Source of the DNA: Candidatus Fukatsuia endosymbiont of Tuberolachnus salignus
GTDB lineage: Bacteria > Pseudomonadota > Gammaproteobacteria > Enterobacterales > Enterobacteriaceae
DNA length: 64,000 nucleotides
Assembly: GCF_964030845.1 (NCBI RefSeq)
Contig: NZ_OZ034983.1
Coordinates: 930,001-994,000, forward strand
Direction of reading: 5' to 3'
Under the pieces are notes generated by a model that did no database searches, was not told the origin of the DNA, and saw only the letters and a program-made list of their open reading frames with translations. Positions 26,782 through 38,720 of the stretch are shown here, in pieces. The first letter of the stretch is position 1, and every line of letters begins with the position of its first letter. The position numbers and the translations under genes were made by a program.

Positions 26782-27737
26782 GATGCAAGTGCTATTTTTG
26801 TATCGAATGGGATGCCTGATTTCAGCACACCATACGCCAGTTGGAGTAATTTGCGCATTGCTGCACAGACGCCCATTTTACCCCCTTTATGGCGTGATAC
26901 GAGTCGTTGCCACTGTGCTTTCACTATCGGATTACAAGAAAGGGCAGCCAGAGCGGGCATATACAACGCTTTCCTGAGCTCGGTATGACCCCGTTTTGAT
27001 AGGCGGCTCCGTCCTTTAAATAAACCTGATTCACAAAGTTTTGGGTTAAGCCCGGCATAGGCCACCACTGCCTTACTGTTAGTGAATTTTGACACATTAC
27101 CCACATACGCCAGCAAACTGGCACTTAGTATTTCACCGATACCAGGAATACTCTCCAGCAACGCTTTATTTTTCTTTAAGTCAGGATCGTTATCGATATG
27201 GTTTTTTATTTTTTCTTTGGTGGCCTGGATTTGTTGTTTAAGTGCAGAAATGATTTCAAGCAGTGAGGATTGAACGACATCGTCAGCCACTGATTGCCGA
27301 TTTTCTTGCATTTGCCTCATTTCCTCTAAACTCTTTAGATGGCGTACTAGCGCGGTTAATTGACGTTCGCTCAAGGGAGGAGGAGTCCAGAGGACAGGTG
27401 TATGCAGTGCGCAGTAGCGCACTATCATTTTTGCATCCCCCTGATCCGTCTTGTTCCGACTCAGTTCACTCTCACCAAAGGCATGAATACGTGATGGGTT
27501 TTCTAGGCTGACGTCAATGCCATTATCAACTAAGAACATAGCCAGTGGAACACTGTAACTCCCTGTGGCTTCGAGACAAATATGACAATCCCCGTAAGGG
27601 ATAAGCCATTTCAGTAGTTGGCTAAATCCAGAGGGGGTATTCGGGAATGCTTTTGTTTTATACTTTTTTCTCTCTACCCACACTGCAACATCGAATTTTA
27701 ATTTGGCAACATCAATACCCACTGCGGTCTTGTCCAT
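26778..27737 (-). CDS. IS110-family DEDD transposase
   Basis: From MDKTAVGIDVAKLKFDVAVW (ATG at 27737) it has about 319 residues. The RuvC-like DEDD residues sit in GIDVAK, CLEATGSY and NKTDQGDAKMIVRY; a coiled coil follows (LEEMRQMQENRQS to IKNHIDND). The C-terminal transposase domain has ESIPGIGEILSASLLAYVG and YAGLNPKLCESGLFKG with the conserved Ser. No frameshift seen, so it may be active. Members of this family use a bridge RNA for target choice. Confidence 0.9.
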   Translation of the reverse strand: MDKTAVGIDVAKLKFDVAVWVERKKYKTKAFPNTPSGFSQLLKWLIPYGDCHICLEATGSYSVPLAMFLVDNGIDVSLENPSRIHAFGESELSRNKTDQGDAKMIVRYCALHTPVLWTPPPLSERQLTALVRHLKSLEEMRQMQENRQSVADDVVQSSLLEIISALKQQIQATKEKIKNHIDNDPDLKKNKALLESIPGIGEILSASLLAYVGNVSKFTNSKAVVAYAGLNPKLCESGLFKGRSRLSKRGHTELRKALYMPALAALSCNPIVKAQWQRLVSRHKGGKMGVCAAMRKLLQLAYGVLKSGIPFDTKIALAS

Positions 27738-27962
27738 GGCTGATTCTCCCATGAAAAACAGATAATTAAATGATCGCCCCGACCTTCCTTATAAATACGT
27801 GCTCTTAGCACAAGATACCGTTCGGTCTTACAGGCGACGATAAATATGTCACCGGGGTTTTATCTGACTGCACAAGCTTTAAGCCTAAGGGCGCAAACAA
27901 ACTCTCCGGTGACATCCCAATGATCAGTTGGGGATCATCAACCTTTGAAAGTTAATAATCAA
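27738..27962 (-). ncRNA. Candidate IS110 bridge-RNA region
   Basis: Non-coding end of the IS110 element upstream of its transposase. It contains a 10-bp inverted repeat ATGTCACCGG (27846-27855)/CCGGTGACAT (27906-27915) and a nested hairpin CCCAA (27916-27920)/TTGGG (27928-27932). Known IS110-group elements transcribe a structured bridge RNA from this end. The RNA itself, its ends and its loops are inference. Confidence 0.4.
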
Positions 27963-27964
27963 GA

Positions 27965-28048
27965 TATAAGGATACCGTCTTTGCCCGTGAGTGCTTGACC
28001 ATCTTGAAGAGCTTTCAGGGCTTTATTCAAATCAAAGTGCTGGGGCAT
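27965..28048 (-). pseudogene. IS256-family transposase N-terminal fragment
   Basis: 28 codons MPQHFDLNKALKALQDGQAL continuing TGKDGILI, the conserved N-terminal motif of IS256-type transposases, cut by the IS110 element. It is the other half of the gene at 24540-24905. Confidence 0.75.
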
Positions 28049-28124
28049 GTGTCATTCCTTTTTCGAAGTATTTTACTAGAATGACACAGAATTTCTAACA
28101 CTCTCGTTTAGAATAGGATCTTTA

Positions 28125-28461
28125 TTAATGACGCCTACCATCATCCTCTGCATCAAACAATTCTTCATCATCTTCATCATTAGGATCTTCAAAATAGGTT
28201 CCCCAGCCATCATAGTCAACATCATGTTCTTTAGCCAACATAACTAATTGTTCTACTTGAGCATCGATTAATTCTGCTTCGAGAGGGAGCTCACTAATAA
28301 CATCACAACATAGCACAACTCAATACATCTCGGGATTGTGGAATAGAAAGATGATGTTCAATGATATACAACGCATGTGGATCACTCCCATCTTCCAACA
28401 ATTTTTCAATGATCAAGCGGGTTTCTTTGCGCTGCTCACTCAGTATTTCGTCATTTCCCAT
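28125..28461 (-). pseudogene. rraB: RNase E inhibitor RraB, internally deleted
   Basis: RraB binds RNase E and modulates the degradosome. The ATG at 28461 starts MGNDEILSEQRKETRLIIEK and LLEDGSDPHALYIIEHHLS, matching E. coli RraB residues 1-40. About 35 residues are then missing, with a frame change, and the sequence resumes as LCCDVISELPLEAELIDAQ and VDYDGWGTYFEDPNDED to the natural C-terminus. Two open frames (28303-28503 and 28125-28316) cover the halves. Almost certainly non-functional. Confidence 0.85.
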
Positions 28462-28606
28462 GCTACTACCCTCAATCGGTGGTATTATTTCGAGCCATTG
28501 CAAAATCCATCAGTTTTGTCTAAACAAAAAAAAGAAAATAAGTATGTCCCCACATGGCTACAGAAAACTTCTTAATAACTCAAACCAATAACTTTCTAGC
28601 CATCAA

Positions 28607-28635
28607 ATAAAAACCCTTCGCTTACGCAAAGGGTT
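28607..28635 (-). terminator. Terminator of the rRNA operon
   Basis: Minus-strand stem AACCCTT/AAGGGTT with loop TGCGTAAGCG (itself partly pairing) and a T5 tail, 16 bases after tRNA-Trp. Confidence 0.9.
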
Positions 28636-28650
28636 CCTATTTGACATATT

Positions 28651-28726
28651 TGGCAGGGGCGGAGAGACTTGAACTCCCAACACCCGGTTTTGGAGACCGG
28701 TGCTCTACCAATTGAACTACGCCCCT
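28651..28726 (-). tRNA. tRNA-Trp(CCA)
   Basis: 76-nt cloverleaf starting AGGGGCGTAGTTCAATTGG, anticodon CCA in GGTCTCCAAAACCGG, with encoded CCA end. Last gene of the rRNA operon, as trpT in E. coli rrnC. Confidence 0.97.
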
Positions 28727-28734
28727 AGACAGGG

Positions 28735-28811
28735 TGGCGGTGCGGACGGGATTCGAACCCGCGACCCCCGGCGTGACAGGCCGGTATTCTAACCAACTGA
28801 ACTACCGCACC
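28735..28811 (-). tRNA. tRNA-Asp(GTC)
   Basis: 77-nt cloverleaf with GGTTCGAATCCCG-type T-loop and anticodon GTC in GCCTGTCACGC; encoded CCA. Equivalent to aspT of E. coli rrnC. Confidence 0.97.
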
Positions 28812-28859
28812 ACCGATTCTTTTATATTATCAATGCTCCGCATTGATAAATTAAAATGG

Positions 28860-28979
28860 ATGCCTGGCAGTGTCCTACTCTCGCATGGGGAAACCCCACA
28901 CTACCATCGGCGCTACAATGTTTCACTTCTGAGTTCGGAATGGGATCAGGTGGGACCATCGCGCTAGGGCCGCCAGGCA
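28860..28979 (-). rRNA. rrf: 5S ribosomal RNA
   Basis: 120 nt bounded by the complementary ends TGCCTGGCGG and CTGCCAGGCAT, with internal loop sequences as in E. coli 5S rRNA. Confidence 0.96.
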
Positions 28980-29061
28980 AATTCTTTCTCTCAACATGTC
29001 TCTCTCAACATGTCTGCTTCTAGAAGCAAGCTGAATCAACATAAAACAACTTCGGTGTTGT

Positions 29062-31974
<2,913 letters not shown>

Positions 31975-32077
31975 TTACAACCCGAAATTGTCTTCGGGTA
32001 CTGAGTTCTCACAACGACACACGCCTAATTTTCATCACGCATGACTTCATCGCCTCAGCTTCAGCTTGTTCCAGATT

Positions 32078-32092
32078 ATTAAAGAGCAATAT
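32078..32092 (-). promoter_or_regulatory. Spacer boxA antitermination site
   Basis: Minus strand TTGCTCTTTAATAATC, the boxA-like element used by the NusB/E complex, lying between tRNA-Glu and 23S rRNA as in E. coli rrn operons. Confidence 0.75.
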
Positions 32093-32163
32093 CTTAAAAC
32101 ACATTCCATCACACGCTTTAAGATATTTTGTCTCGCTTATACTGCCTCTTTCATACCAATAAA

Positions 32164-32239
32164 TGGCGTCCCCTAGGGGATTCGAACCCCTGTTACCGCC
32201 GTGAAAGGGCGGTGTCCTAGGCCTCTAGACGAAGGGGAC
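32164..32239 (-). tRNA. tRNA-Glu(TTC)
   Basis: 76-nt cloverleaf GTCCCCTTCGTCTAGAGG, anticodon TTC in CCCTTTCACGG, encoded CCA; sole tRNA of the 16S-23S spacer. It is the substrate of gltX in this window. Confidence 0.97.
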
Positions 32240-32319
32240 GGAAAAATATTCAGTGCACAAAAACGAAACGACTTCTATCAGACAATCTGTGTGGACACCA
32301 CGCAATACCTATCTTCAGG

Positions 32320-33866
<1,547 letters not shown>

Positions 33867-34037
33867 TATTTACTGCTCTGCGCTTCAATATGAAATCAGC
33901 CTCAACCACTTTGCAGTAAAAAACAAAACGATCACGGATTCATACATTCTTCAGCACTTTATTCTTGCTTTTGCCCAGTCTTTTTCAAAACCAAGCGATA
34001 GCATATTGCCAGTGCCCACACAGATTGTCTGATTAAT

Positions 34038-34050
34038 TGTTAAAGAGCAA
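34038..34050 (-). promoter_or_regulatory. Leader boxA of the rRNA operon
   Basis: Minus strand TTGCTCTTTAACA, followed by AATTAATC, the canonical rrn leader boxA. The 568-base interval 33867-34433 holds only this leader, the rrn promoters and the purH promoter. Confidence 0.85.
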
Positions 34051-34110
34051 GGCGTTGACCACTTATCGGTATCTATATCAACCGGCTATCTGTACAACGC
34101 GAGGGGGAGA

Positions 34111-34138
34111 ATTCTACGCTTCCCTTGTCGAGAGTCAA
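34111..34138 (-). promoter_or_regulatory. rRNA promoter P2
   Basis: TTGACT (34138-34133), 16-base spacer, TAGAAT (34116-34111), in the position of rrn P2. Confidence 0.7.
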
Positions 34139-34211
34139 GATTTTCTTGTCTTGAATTTCGTTCTATCGGATAAACTATTCAGTAAATCACTTCATCTCGG
34201 CAGAGGGGCGC

Positions 34212-34239
34212 ATTATAGAGATTTTTGTGCCATACGCAA
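34212..34239 (-). promoter_or_regulatory. rRNA promoter P1
   Basis: TTGCGT (34239-34234), 16-base spacer, TATAAT (34217-34212) and the GC-rich discriminator GCGCCCC, the ppGpp-sensitive layout of rrn P1 promoters. Confidence 0.8.
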
Positions 34240-34355
34240 TCGCTAGTTCCAATTAAAATATACGTTCGCTGTATTCCACAGCAAAGGTCCACTTTATACC
34301 CTTTTATGCACAATGTTATCCACAAAATAACTCCATATTAAATTTGACAAGCATC

Positions 34356-34371
34356 AAGCAGACATTTTCGC
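34356..34371 (+). promoter_or_regulatory. PurR-like operator upstream of purH
   Basis: AAGCAGACATTTTCGC matches the E. coli purHD operator ACGCAAACGTTTTCGT at 12 of 16 positions and is followed directly by TACAAT (34372-34377), a candidate -10, as in E. coli. Purine repression of purHD is therefore likely if PurR is kept. Confidence 0.55.
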
Positions 34372-34433
34372 TACAATTCGTGTCGTCAATTTTTGCCATA
34401 ATTTTTGTAGTAAAATACCAAGGAATACAAGCC

Positions 34434-36023
34434 ATGCAACGACCCGCTGTGATACGCCGTGCTCTAATCAGTGTTTCCGATAAGACCGACATCGTTGAAT
34501 TTGCTACCGAACTCTGCGCACAGGGCATTGAGTTACTTTCCACTGGTGGTACCTTCAATCTATTGAAAGGAGCTGGTTTGGCTGTCTGTGAAGTTGCTGA
34601 TTACACCGGTTTCCCAGAAATGATGGCAGGACGTGTTAAGACTTTGCATCCCAAAATACATGGTGGCATTTTGGGGCGTCGTAGTCAGGATAAAACCGTT
34701 ATGGATGAACATGACATTCAACCGATTGATATGGTAGTTGTCAATTTGTATCCATTTGCTCAGACCACTGCCAAACCGGATTGCTCACTAGAAGATGCCA
34801 TTGAGAATATTGATATTGGTGGCCCTGCGATGGTACGTTCAGCAGCCAAAAATCACAAAGACGTCGCTATCGTGGTTAAGAGCAGCGACTATAAAGACAT
34901 TATCGATGAATTGAAAAAAAATGGCGGCTCCCTGACCGATGCGACTCGTTTCAATCTGGCAGTTAAAGCCTTCGAATATACCGCTGCTTATGACAGTATG
35001 ATCGCTAACTATTTTGGCACTTTAGTTCCAGCTTATCATGGCGAAACAACCCAACCTTCTGGTCGTTTTCCCCGAACTCTGAACCTTAACTATTTCAAAA
35101 AACAGGATATGCGTTATGGCGAAAATAATCACCAACAAGCCGCTCTCTATGTAGAAGAAGAGTCGAAAGAGTCTTCTGTTACCTGTGCACAACAGCTACA
35201 AGGTAAAACACTTTCTTATAACAACATCGCGGACACCGACGCAGCACTAGAATGCGTCAAAGAATTCAGTGATCCTGCCTGTGTAATCGTCAAACATGCT
35301 AATCCTTGTGGTGTTGCCATCGGAGATTCCATTCTTAAAGCCTATGAGAATGCTTATAAAACCGATCCAACCTCAGCCTTTGGCGGTATTATTGCTTTCA
35401 ACCGTGAGTTGGATGCCGGTACGGCTAGCGCCATTATTAGCCGCCAATTTGTCGAAGTGATCATTGCTCCCAATATAAGCGAGGATGCCAAAACATTATT
35501 AGCCAAGAAAGAAAATATGCGTATTCTGATTTGTGGTCAATGCGATAAGCAAACAGCAGCGTTGGACTTCAAACGTGTCAATGGAGGATTATTGGTGCAA
35601 GAAAGAGATGCTGGCGTGGTGACATTGGATGATTTAAAAGTCGTTTCTAAACGTCAACCCAGAAAACAAGAGTTACGTGACGCTTTATTTAGTTGGACAG
35701 TGGCTAAATTCGTTAAATCCAACGCCATCGTCTACGCACGTGATAATAAGACCATAGGGATAGGTGCTGGTCAGATGAGTCGTGTTTATTCGGCCAAAAT
35801 TGCTGGAATTAAAGCCGCCGATGAAGGATTGAACATCTCTGGTGCCGTGATGGCTTCTGACGCTTTTTTTCCGTTTCGTGATAGCATCGATGCCGCCGCT
35901 GATGTCGGTATTGCCTGTATCATCCAACCTGGTGGTTCAATCCGCGACCAAGAGGTCATTGCCGCAGCCGATGAACATGATATCGCTATGATTTTTACCG
36001 GTATGCGCCACTTCCGTCATTAA
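34434..36023 (+). CDS. purH: Bifunctional AICAR transformylase / IMP cyclohydrolase
   Basis: Catalyses the last two steps of IMP synthesis. 529 residues from the ATG at 34434 (MQRPAVIRRALISVSDKT, AAGGAATACAAGCC upstream), equal to E. coli; the frame extends 30 codons further through the promoter, which is rejected. The N-terminal MGS-like cyclohydrolase domain (LLSTGGTFNLLKGAG) spans about residues 1-200. The C-terminal transformylase has the catalytic KHANPCGVAIG and PTSAFGGIIAFNRELD. It is divergent from the rRNA operon and upstream of purD, the E. coli rrnE-side arrangement. Confidence 0.98.
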   Translation: MQRPAVIRRALISVSDKTDIVEFATELCAQGIELLSTGGTFNLLKGAGLAVCEVADYTGFPEMMAGRVKTLHPKIHGGILGRRSQDKTVMDEHDIQPIDMVVVNLYPFAQTTAKPDCSLEDAIENIDIGGPAMVRSAAKNHKDVAIVVKSSDYKDIIDELKKNGGSLTDATRFNLAVKAFEYTAAYDSMIANYFGTLVPAYHGETTQPSGRFPRTLNLNYFKKQDMRYGENNHQQAALYVEEESKESSVTCAQQLQGKTLSYNNIADTDAALECVKEFSDPACVIVKHANPCGVAIGDSILKAYENAYKTDPTSAFGGIIAFNRELDAGTASAIISRQFVEVIIAPNISEDAKTLLAKKENMRILICGQCDKQTAALDFKRVNGGLLVQERDAGVVTLDDLKVVSKRQPRKQELRDALFSWTVAKFVKSNAIVYARDNKTIGIGAGQMSRVYSAKIAGIKAADEGLNISGAVMASDAFFPFRDSIDAAADVGIACIIQPGGSIRDQEVIAAADEHDIAMIFTGMRHFRH

Positions 36024-36072
36024 GTTAACATCCCCTTATTTTTAAACCACATAATTTCACGGAATCATCACG

Positions 36073-37365
36073 ATGAATATTTTGATTATTGGCAATGGTG
36101 GACGCGAACACGCACTAGGCTGGAAGGCAGCACAATCACCTTTAGCAGAAAAAATTTATATTGCACCAGGCAACGCAGGTACTGCATTGGAACCCAGATT
36201 AGAAAATGTTGATATTGCTGCCACAGATATCCCCGCGTTACTGGCATTTGCTAAAAGTCATGCTATCGGCCTGACGATCGTCGGCCCCGAAGCACCTTTG
36301 GTCATTGGTATCGTTGATACCTTCCGCGCTGCCGATCTAACGATATTTGGCCCAACCCAAGCCGCCGCACAATTGGAAGGTTCGAAAGCTTTCAGCAAAG
36401 ACTTCCTGGCTCGCCATCAGATCCCAACCGCGGCATATCAAAATTTTACCGATATTGATGCTGCATTGGCTTACATCCGTAAAAAAGGTACCCCAATCGT
36501 GATCAAAGCCGATGGTTTAGCTGCCGGTAAGGGTGTGATTGTTGCCAGTACGCAGGAAGAGGCCGAAACGGCGGTTAATGATATGCTAGCGGGTAATGTT
36601 TTTGGCAATGCCGGTCATCGTATCGTAATCGAGGAATTTCTTGAGGGTGAAGAAACCAGCTTTATCGTCATGGTAGATGGAAAAAATGTATTACCTATGG
36701 CAACCAGCCAAGATCATAAGCGTGTTAATGACGGTGATCGCGGGTTAAACACCGGCGGTATGGGTGCTTATTCACCGGCTCCCGTAGTAACAGATGATAT
36801 CCATCAACGGATTATGGAACAGATTATCTGGCCGACAGTGCGAGGAATGACTGCTGAAGGTAACACTTACAGCGGTTTTTTGTACGCCGGTTTGATGATT
36901 TCCAGTGACGGGCAACCGAAAGTCATCGAATTTAACTGCCGCTTCGGCGATCCAGAAACACAACCCATTATGCTGCGTATGCGTTCTGATTTAGTCGAAC
37001 TTTGTTTAGCAGGTGCACAAGGTAAATTGAACGAAAAAAAATCTGAGTGGGACGAACGTTGCGCGTTAGGTGTGGTACTCGCCGCCGAGGGGTATCCTGG
37101 TAATTATCGTAAGGGTGATGTTATTCAAGGTTTGCCACAACAAAAAATCACGAATGAAGGGAAAGTGTTCCATGCAGGTACCCATTTAAATGACAGTAAC
37201 CAGGTGGTCACCCATGGTGGACGCGTACTTTGCGTAACGGCTCTCGGTATGACTGTCGCCGATGCACAGAAACATGCATATGCATTGGTCAAAAACATTC
37301 AATGGCAAGGGAGTTTTTACCGAAAAGATATTGGCTATCGAGCTATTGCACGAGGCAAACAATAA
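36073..37365 (+). CDS. purD: Phosphoribosylamine-glycine ligase
   Basis: Second step of purine synthesis: an ATP-grasp ligase making GAR. 430 residues (E. coli 429). It starts MNILIIGNGGREHALGWKAA and contains the ATP-grasp segments TPIVIKADGLAAGKGVIVAS, FIVMVDGKNVLPMATSQDHKR and VIEFNCRFGDPETQPIM. It follows purH by 49 bases and shares its promoter. Confidence 0.98.
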   Translation: MNILIIGNGGREHALGWKAAQSPLAEKIYIAPGNAGTALEPRLENVDIAATDIPALLAFAKSHAIGLTIVGPEAPLVIGIVDTFRAADLTIFGPTQAAAQLEGSKAFSKDFLARHQIPTAAYQNFTDIDAALAYIRKKGTPIVIKADGLAAGKGVIVASTQEEAETAVNDMLAGNVFGNAGHRIVIEEFLEGEETSFIVMVDGKNVLPMATSQDHKRVNDGDRGLNTGGMGAYSPAPVVTDDIHQRIMEQIIWPTVRGMTAEGNTYSGFLYAGLMISSDGQPKVIEFNCRFGDPETQPIMLRMRSDLVELCLAGAQGKLNEKKSEWDERCALGVVLAAEGYPGNYRKGDVIQGLPQQKITNEGKVFHAGTHLNDSNQVVTHGGRVLCVTALGMTVADAQKHAYALVKNIQWQGSFYRKDIGYRAIARGKQ

Positions 37366-37400
37366 CAAAGAACTGCCGGCTCCTTTATATTCACATAGAT

Positions 37401-37421
37401 AAAAGGGGTTTAAACAACCCC
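37401..37421. terminator. Shared terminator between convergent purD and hupA
   Basis: Stem GGGGTT/AACCCC with a five-base loop. On the minus strand it is followed by TTTT, a good hupA terminator; on the plus strand the T tract is weaker (CTATTTTG). Confidence 0.7.
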
Positions 37422-37453
37422 TCCCCTATTTTGTGATGACCACTAGCACATTA

Positions 37454-37849
37454 CTATTGCTTGGCCGCTTTTTTTGGTGGACTGGCCGCCTTTTTGGGTG
37501 CACCGACTACCTTTTGGGGTGCACCGACTACCTTTTGGGGTGCACCGACTACCTTTTGGGGTTCACTGGCCATTACTTTATTAACTGCCTCTTTAAACGT
37601 TTTACCAGAAACAAACGCTGGCGAGTTAGATGCTGCAATCTCAAGCGGCTTACCCGTTTGTGGATTACGTCCGGTTCTTGCTTGGCGTTGATTGACCTTG
37701 AAAGTACCAAAACCAACCAATTGCATTGTATCTCCCTCTTTTAAACAGTTCGTAATGGCCTCCAAAATAATGTCCAGAATCGATTTAGCCTTAGCTTTGT
37801 TAATATCCCCTTTGTCTGCGATTATATCAATCAGTTGTGTCTTATTCAT
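37454..37849 (-). CDS. hupA: DNA-binding protein HU-alpha with a 41-residue repeat tail
   Basis: Nucleoid protein that bends DNA. Residues 1-90 follow E. coli HupA (MNKTQLIDIIADKGDINKAK; QLVGFGTFKVNQRQARTGRN; AFVSGKTFKEAVNKV). The usual protein ends there. This one continues with three PQKVVGA units encoded by 21-bp tandem repeats (37501-37563), then PKKAASPPKKAAKQ, a histone-H1-like Lys/Ala/Pro tail. The frame is clean and ends 33 bases from a terminator, so the tail is probably translated. Neighbours purD and yjaG match E. coli order. Confidence 0.95.
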   Translation of the reverse strand: MNKTQLIDIIADKGDINKAKAKSILDIILEAITNCLKEGDTMQLVGFGTFKVNQRQARTGRNPQTGKPLEIAASNSPAFVSGKTFKEAVNKVMASEPQKVVGAPQKVVGAPQKVVGAPKKAASPPKKAAKQ

Positions 37850-38034
37850 AAGTTACCCTTACAGTATATTTATCGTTTATAAAGCACCAAGTGCCATGGA
37901 TATGCCGGCCAACACTACCCTTCTACACAGGCACTGATCGCCAATTGCTTTCACCTTTCAAATGTAGAACAGACAAGCGCTGCTGTGAAGCTTTAAAACA
38001 CCCCAAATTAGCAGTTAAATCACGTTTTTTCTCC

Positions 38035-38625
38035 TTATTGTATTAAATTTATACCAATATTGCTTACAGCAGCCTCTCGCAAGTCAGATCGCAACCCTTT
38101 GATCAGATCTGAATCACGCTCTTCATAACTGGACAACAGACGAAAAATCTCCCATTGGATATCCCATTCTTCGGCAATTGCAGGCAGGACTTTTAACTCT
38201 TCAGCCGTCATTTCCTTACCTGCATGACTCATTTCAAGCATCGCTACCGTATCGACGGAAATCTCACTGATAGCAATAGCATGTTCCAAATCCCCACCAC
38301 TCAGACGTGAATGGATAGCTTCTCCGAGTGCCCTGCAAGCATCAATGGCCGGATAAACACCGTAAATACTGCAATCATCGGTATAAGGAATAGCCTCTAC
38401 CAGTTTTTCAAGCTGACTATCAAAATCTACCTTAGCATCCTTTACCAGTAAAGTTTCCCAGATTAAATCTAAAATACGCCGATAAACAGCGGGATCGCCA
38501 AAATGTGTTTCCAGACAAAATTTTTGATAGTTGGGATACATCCGTTCGCACAAACAGGCCATAAACGTCAGATGTTGCCAGCCCTCTAATTTTTCAAGAC
38601 GTAAATGGATCGGATTACGTAACAT
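38035..38625 (-). CDS. yjaG: YjaG, DUF416 protein
   Basis: 196 residues, as in E. coli, starting MLRNPIHLRLEKLEGWQHLT and with the conserved DDCSIYGVYPAIDACRALGE. Function unknown. Position between hemE and hupA is that of E. coli, except that nfi (endonuclease V), normally between hemE and yjaG, is missing; only 95 bases remain there. Confidence 0.93.
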   Translation of the reverse strand: MLRNPIHLRLEKLEGWQHLTFMACLCERMYPNYQKFCLETHFGDPAVYRRILDLIWETLLVKDAKVDFDSQLEKLVEAIPYTDDCSIYGVYPAIDACRALGEAIHSRLSGGDLEHAIAISEISVDTVAMLEMSHAGKEMTAEELKVLPAIAEEWDIQWEIFRLLSSYEERDSDLIKGLRSDLREAAVSNIGINLIQ

Positions 38626-38720
38626 GACACCTTCTTTTAATAAACCTTTTAACGCAACACAGGATCCAGCTTGCGCAAGAGGCCTGGTGCATAAATTTGC
38701 GTGCTAGTGTACCTGAACAC

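Larger units (their letters stand above)
26770..27962 (-). mobile_element. IS110-family element inserted in the IS256 transposase
   Basis: Contains an intact transposase gene and about 220 bp of non-coding 5' end. The 5' boundary is set by the point where the IS256 N-terminal coding sequence stops (about 27,962); the 3' boundary, shortly after the transposase stop, is approximate. IS110 elements lack inverted ends, so the edges cannot be fixed by sight. Confidence 0.75.
24474..28106 (-). mobile_element. IS256-family element broken up by nested insertions
   Basis: Matching inverted ends GTTCAGAATTCTGTGTCA (about 24,476) and, on the minus strand, GTTAGAAATTCTGTGTCA (about 28,098) bracket 3.6 kb. 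The transposase N-terminus (MPQHFDLNKALKALQDGQAL then TGKDGIL) lies at 28048-27965. Its C-terminus, degenerate, lies at about 24,905-24,540 (AVYRTVSKEAAETALDVLE in mixed frames, then FRELTKTKGAFLNENSLLKL). Between them sit IS982, IS630, IS481 and IS110 sequences. The host element is dead. Confidence 0.75.

Noticed and set aside
34344..34349. TTGACA as the purH -35 box
   Set aside because: It is 22 bases from the TACAAT candidate, too far for a normal sigma-70 spacer; the PurR-like site and -10 are better supported by comparison with E. coli.
37501..37563. Short tandem repeats as a possible replication or regulatory iteron
   Set aside because: They are 21-bp units in the hupA reading frame and explain the PQKVVGA protein repeats.
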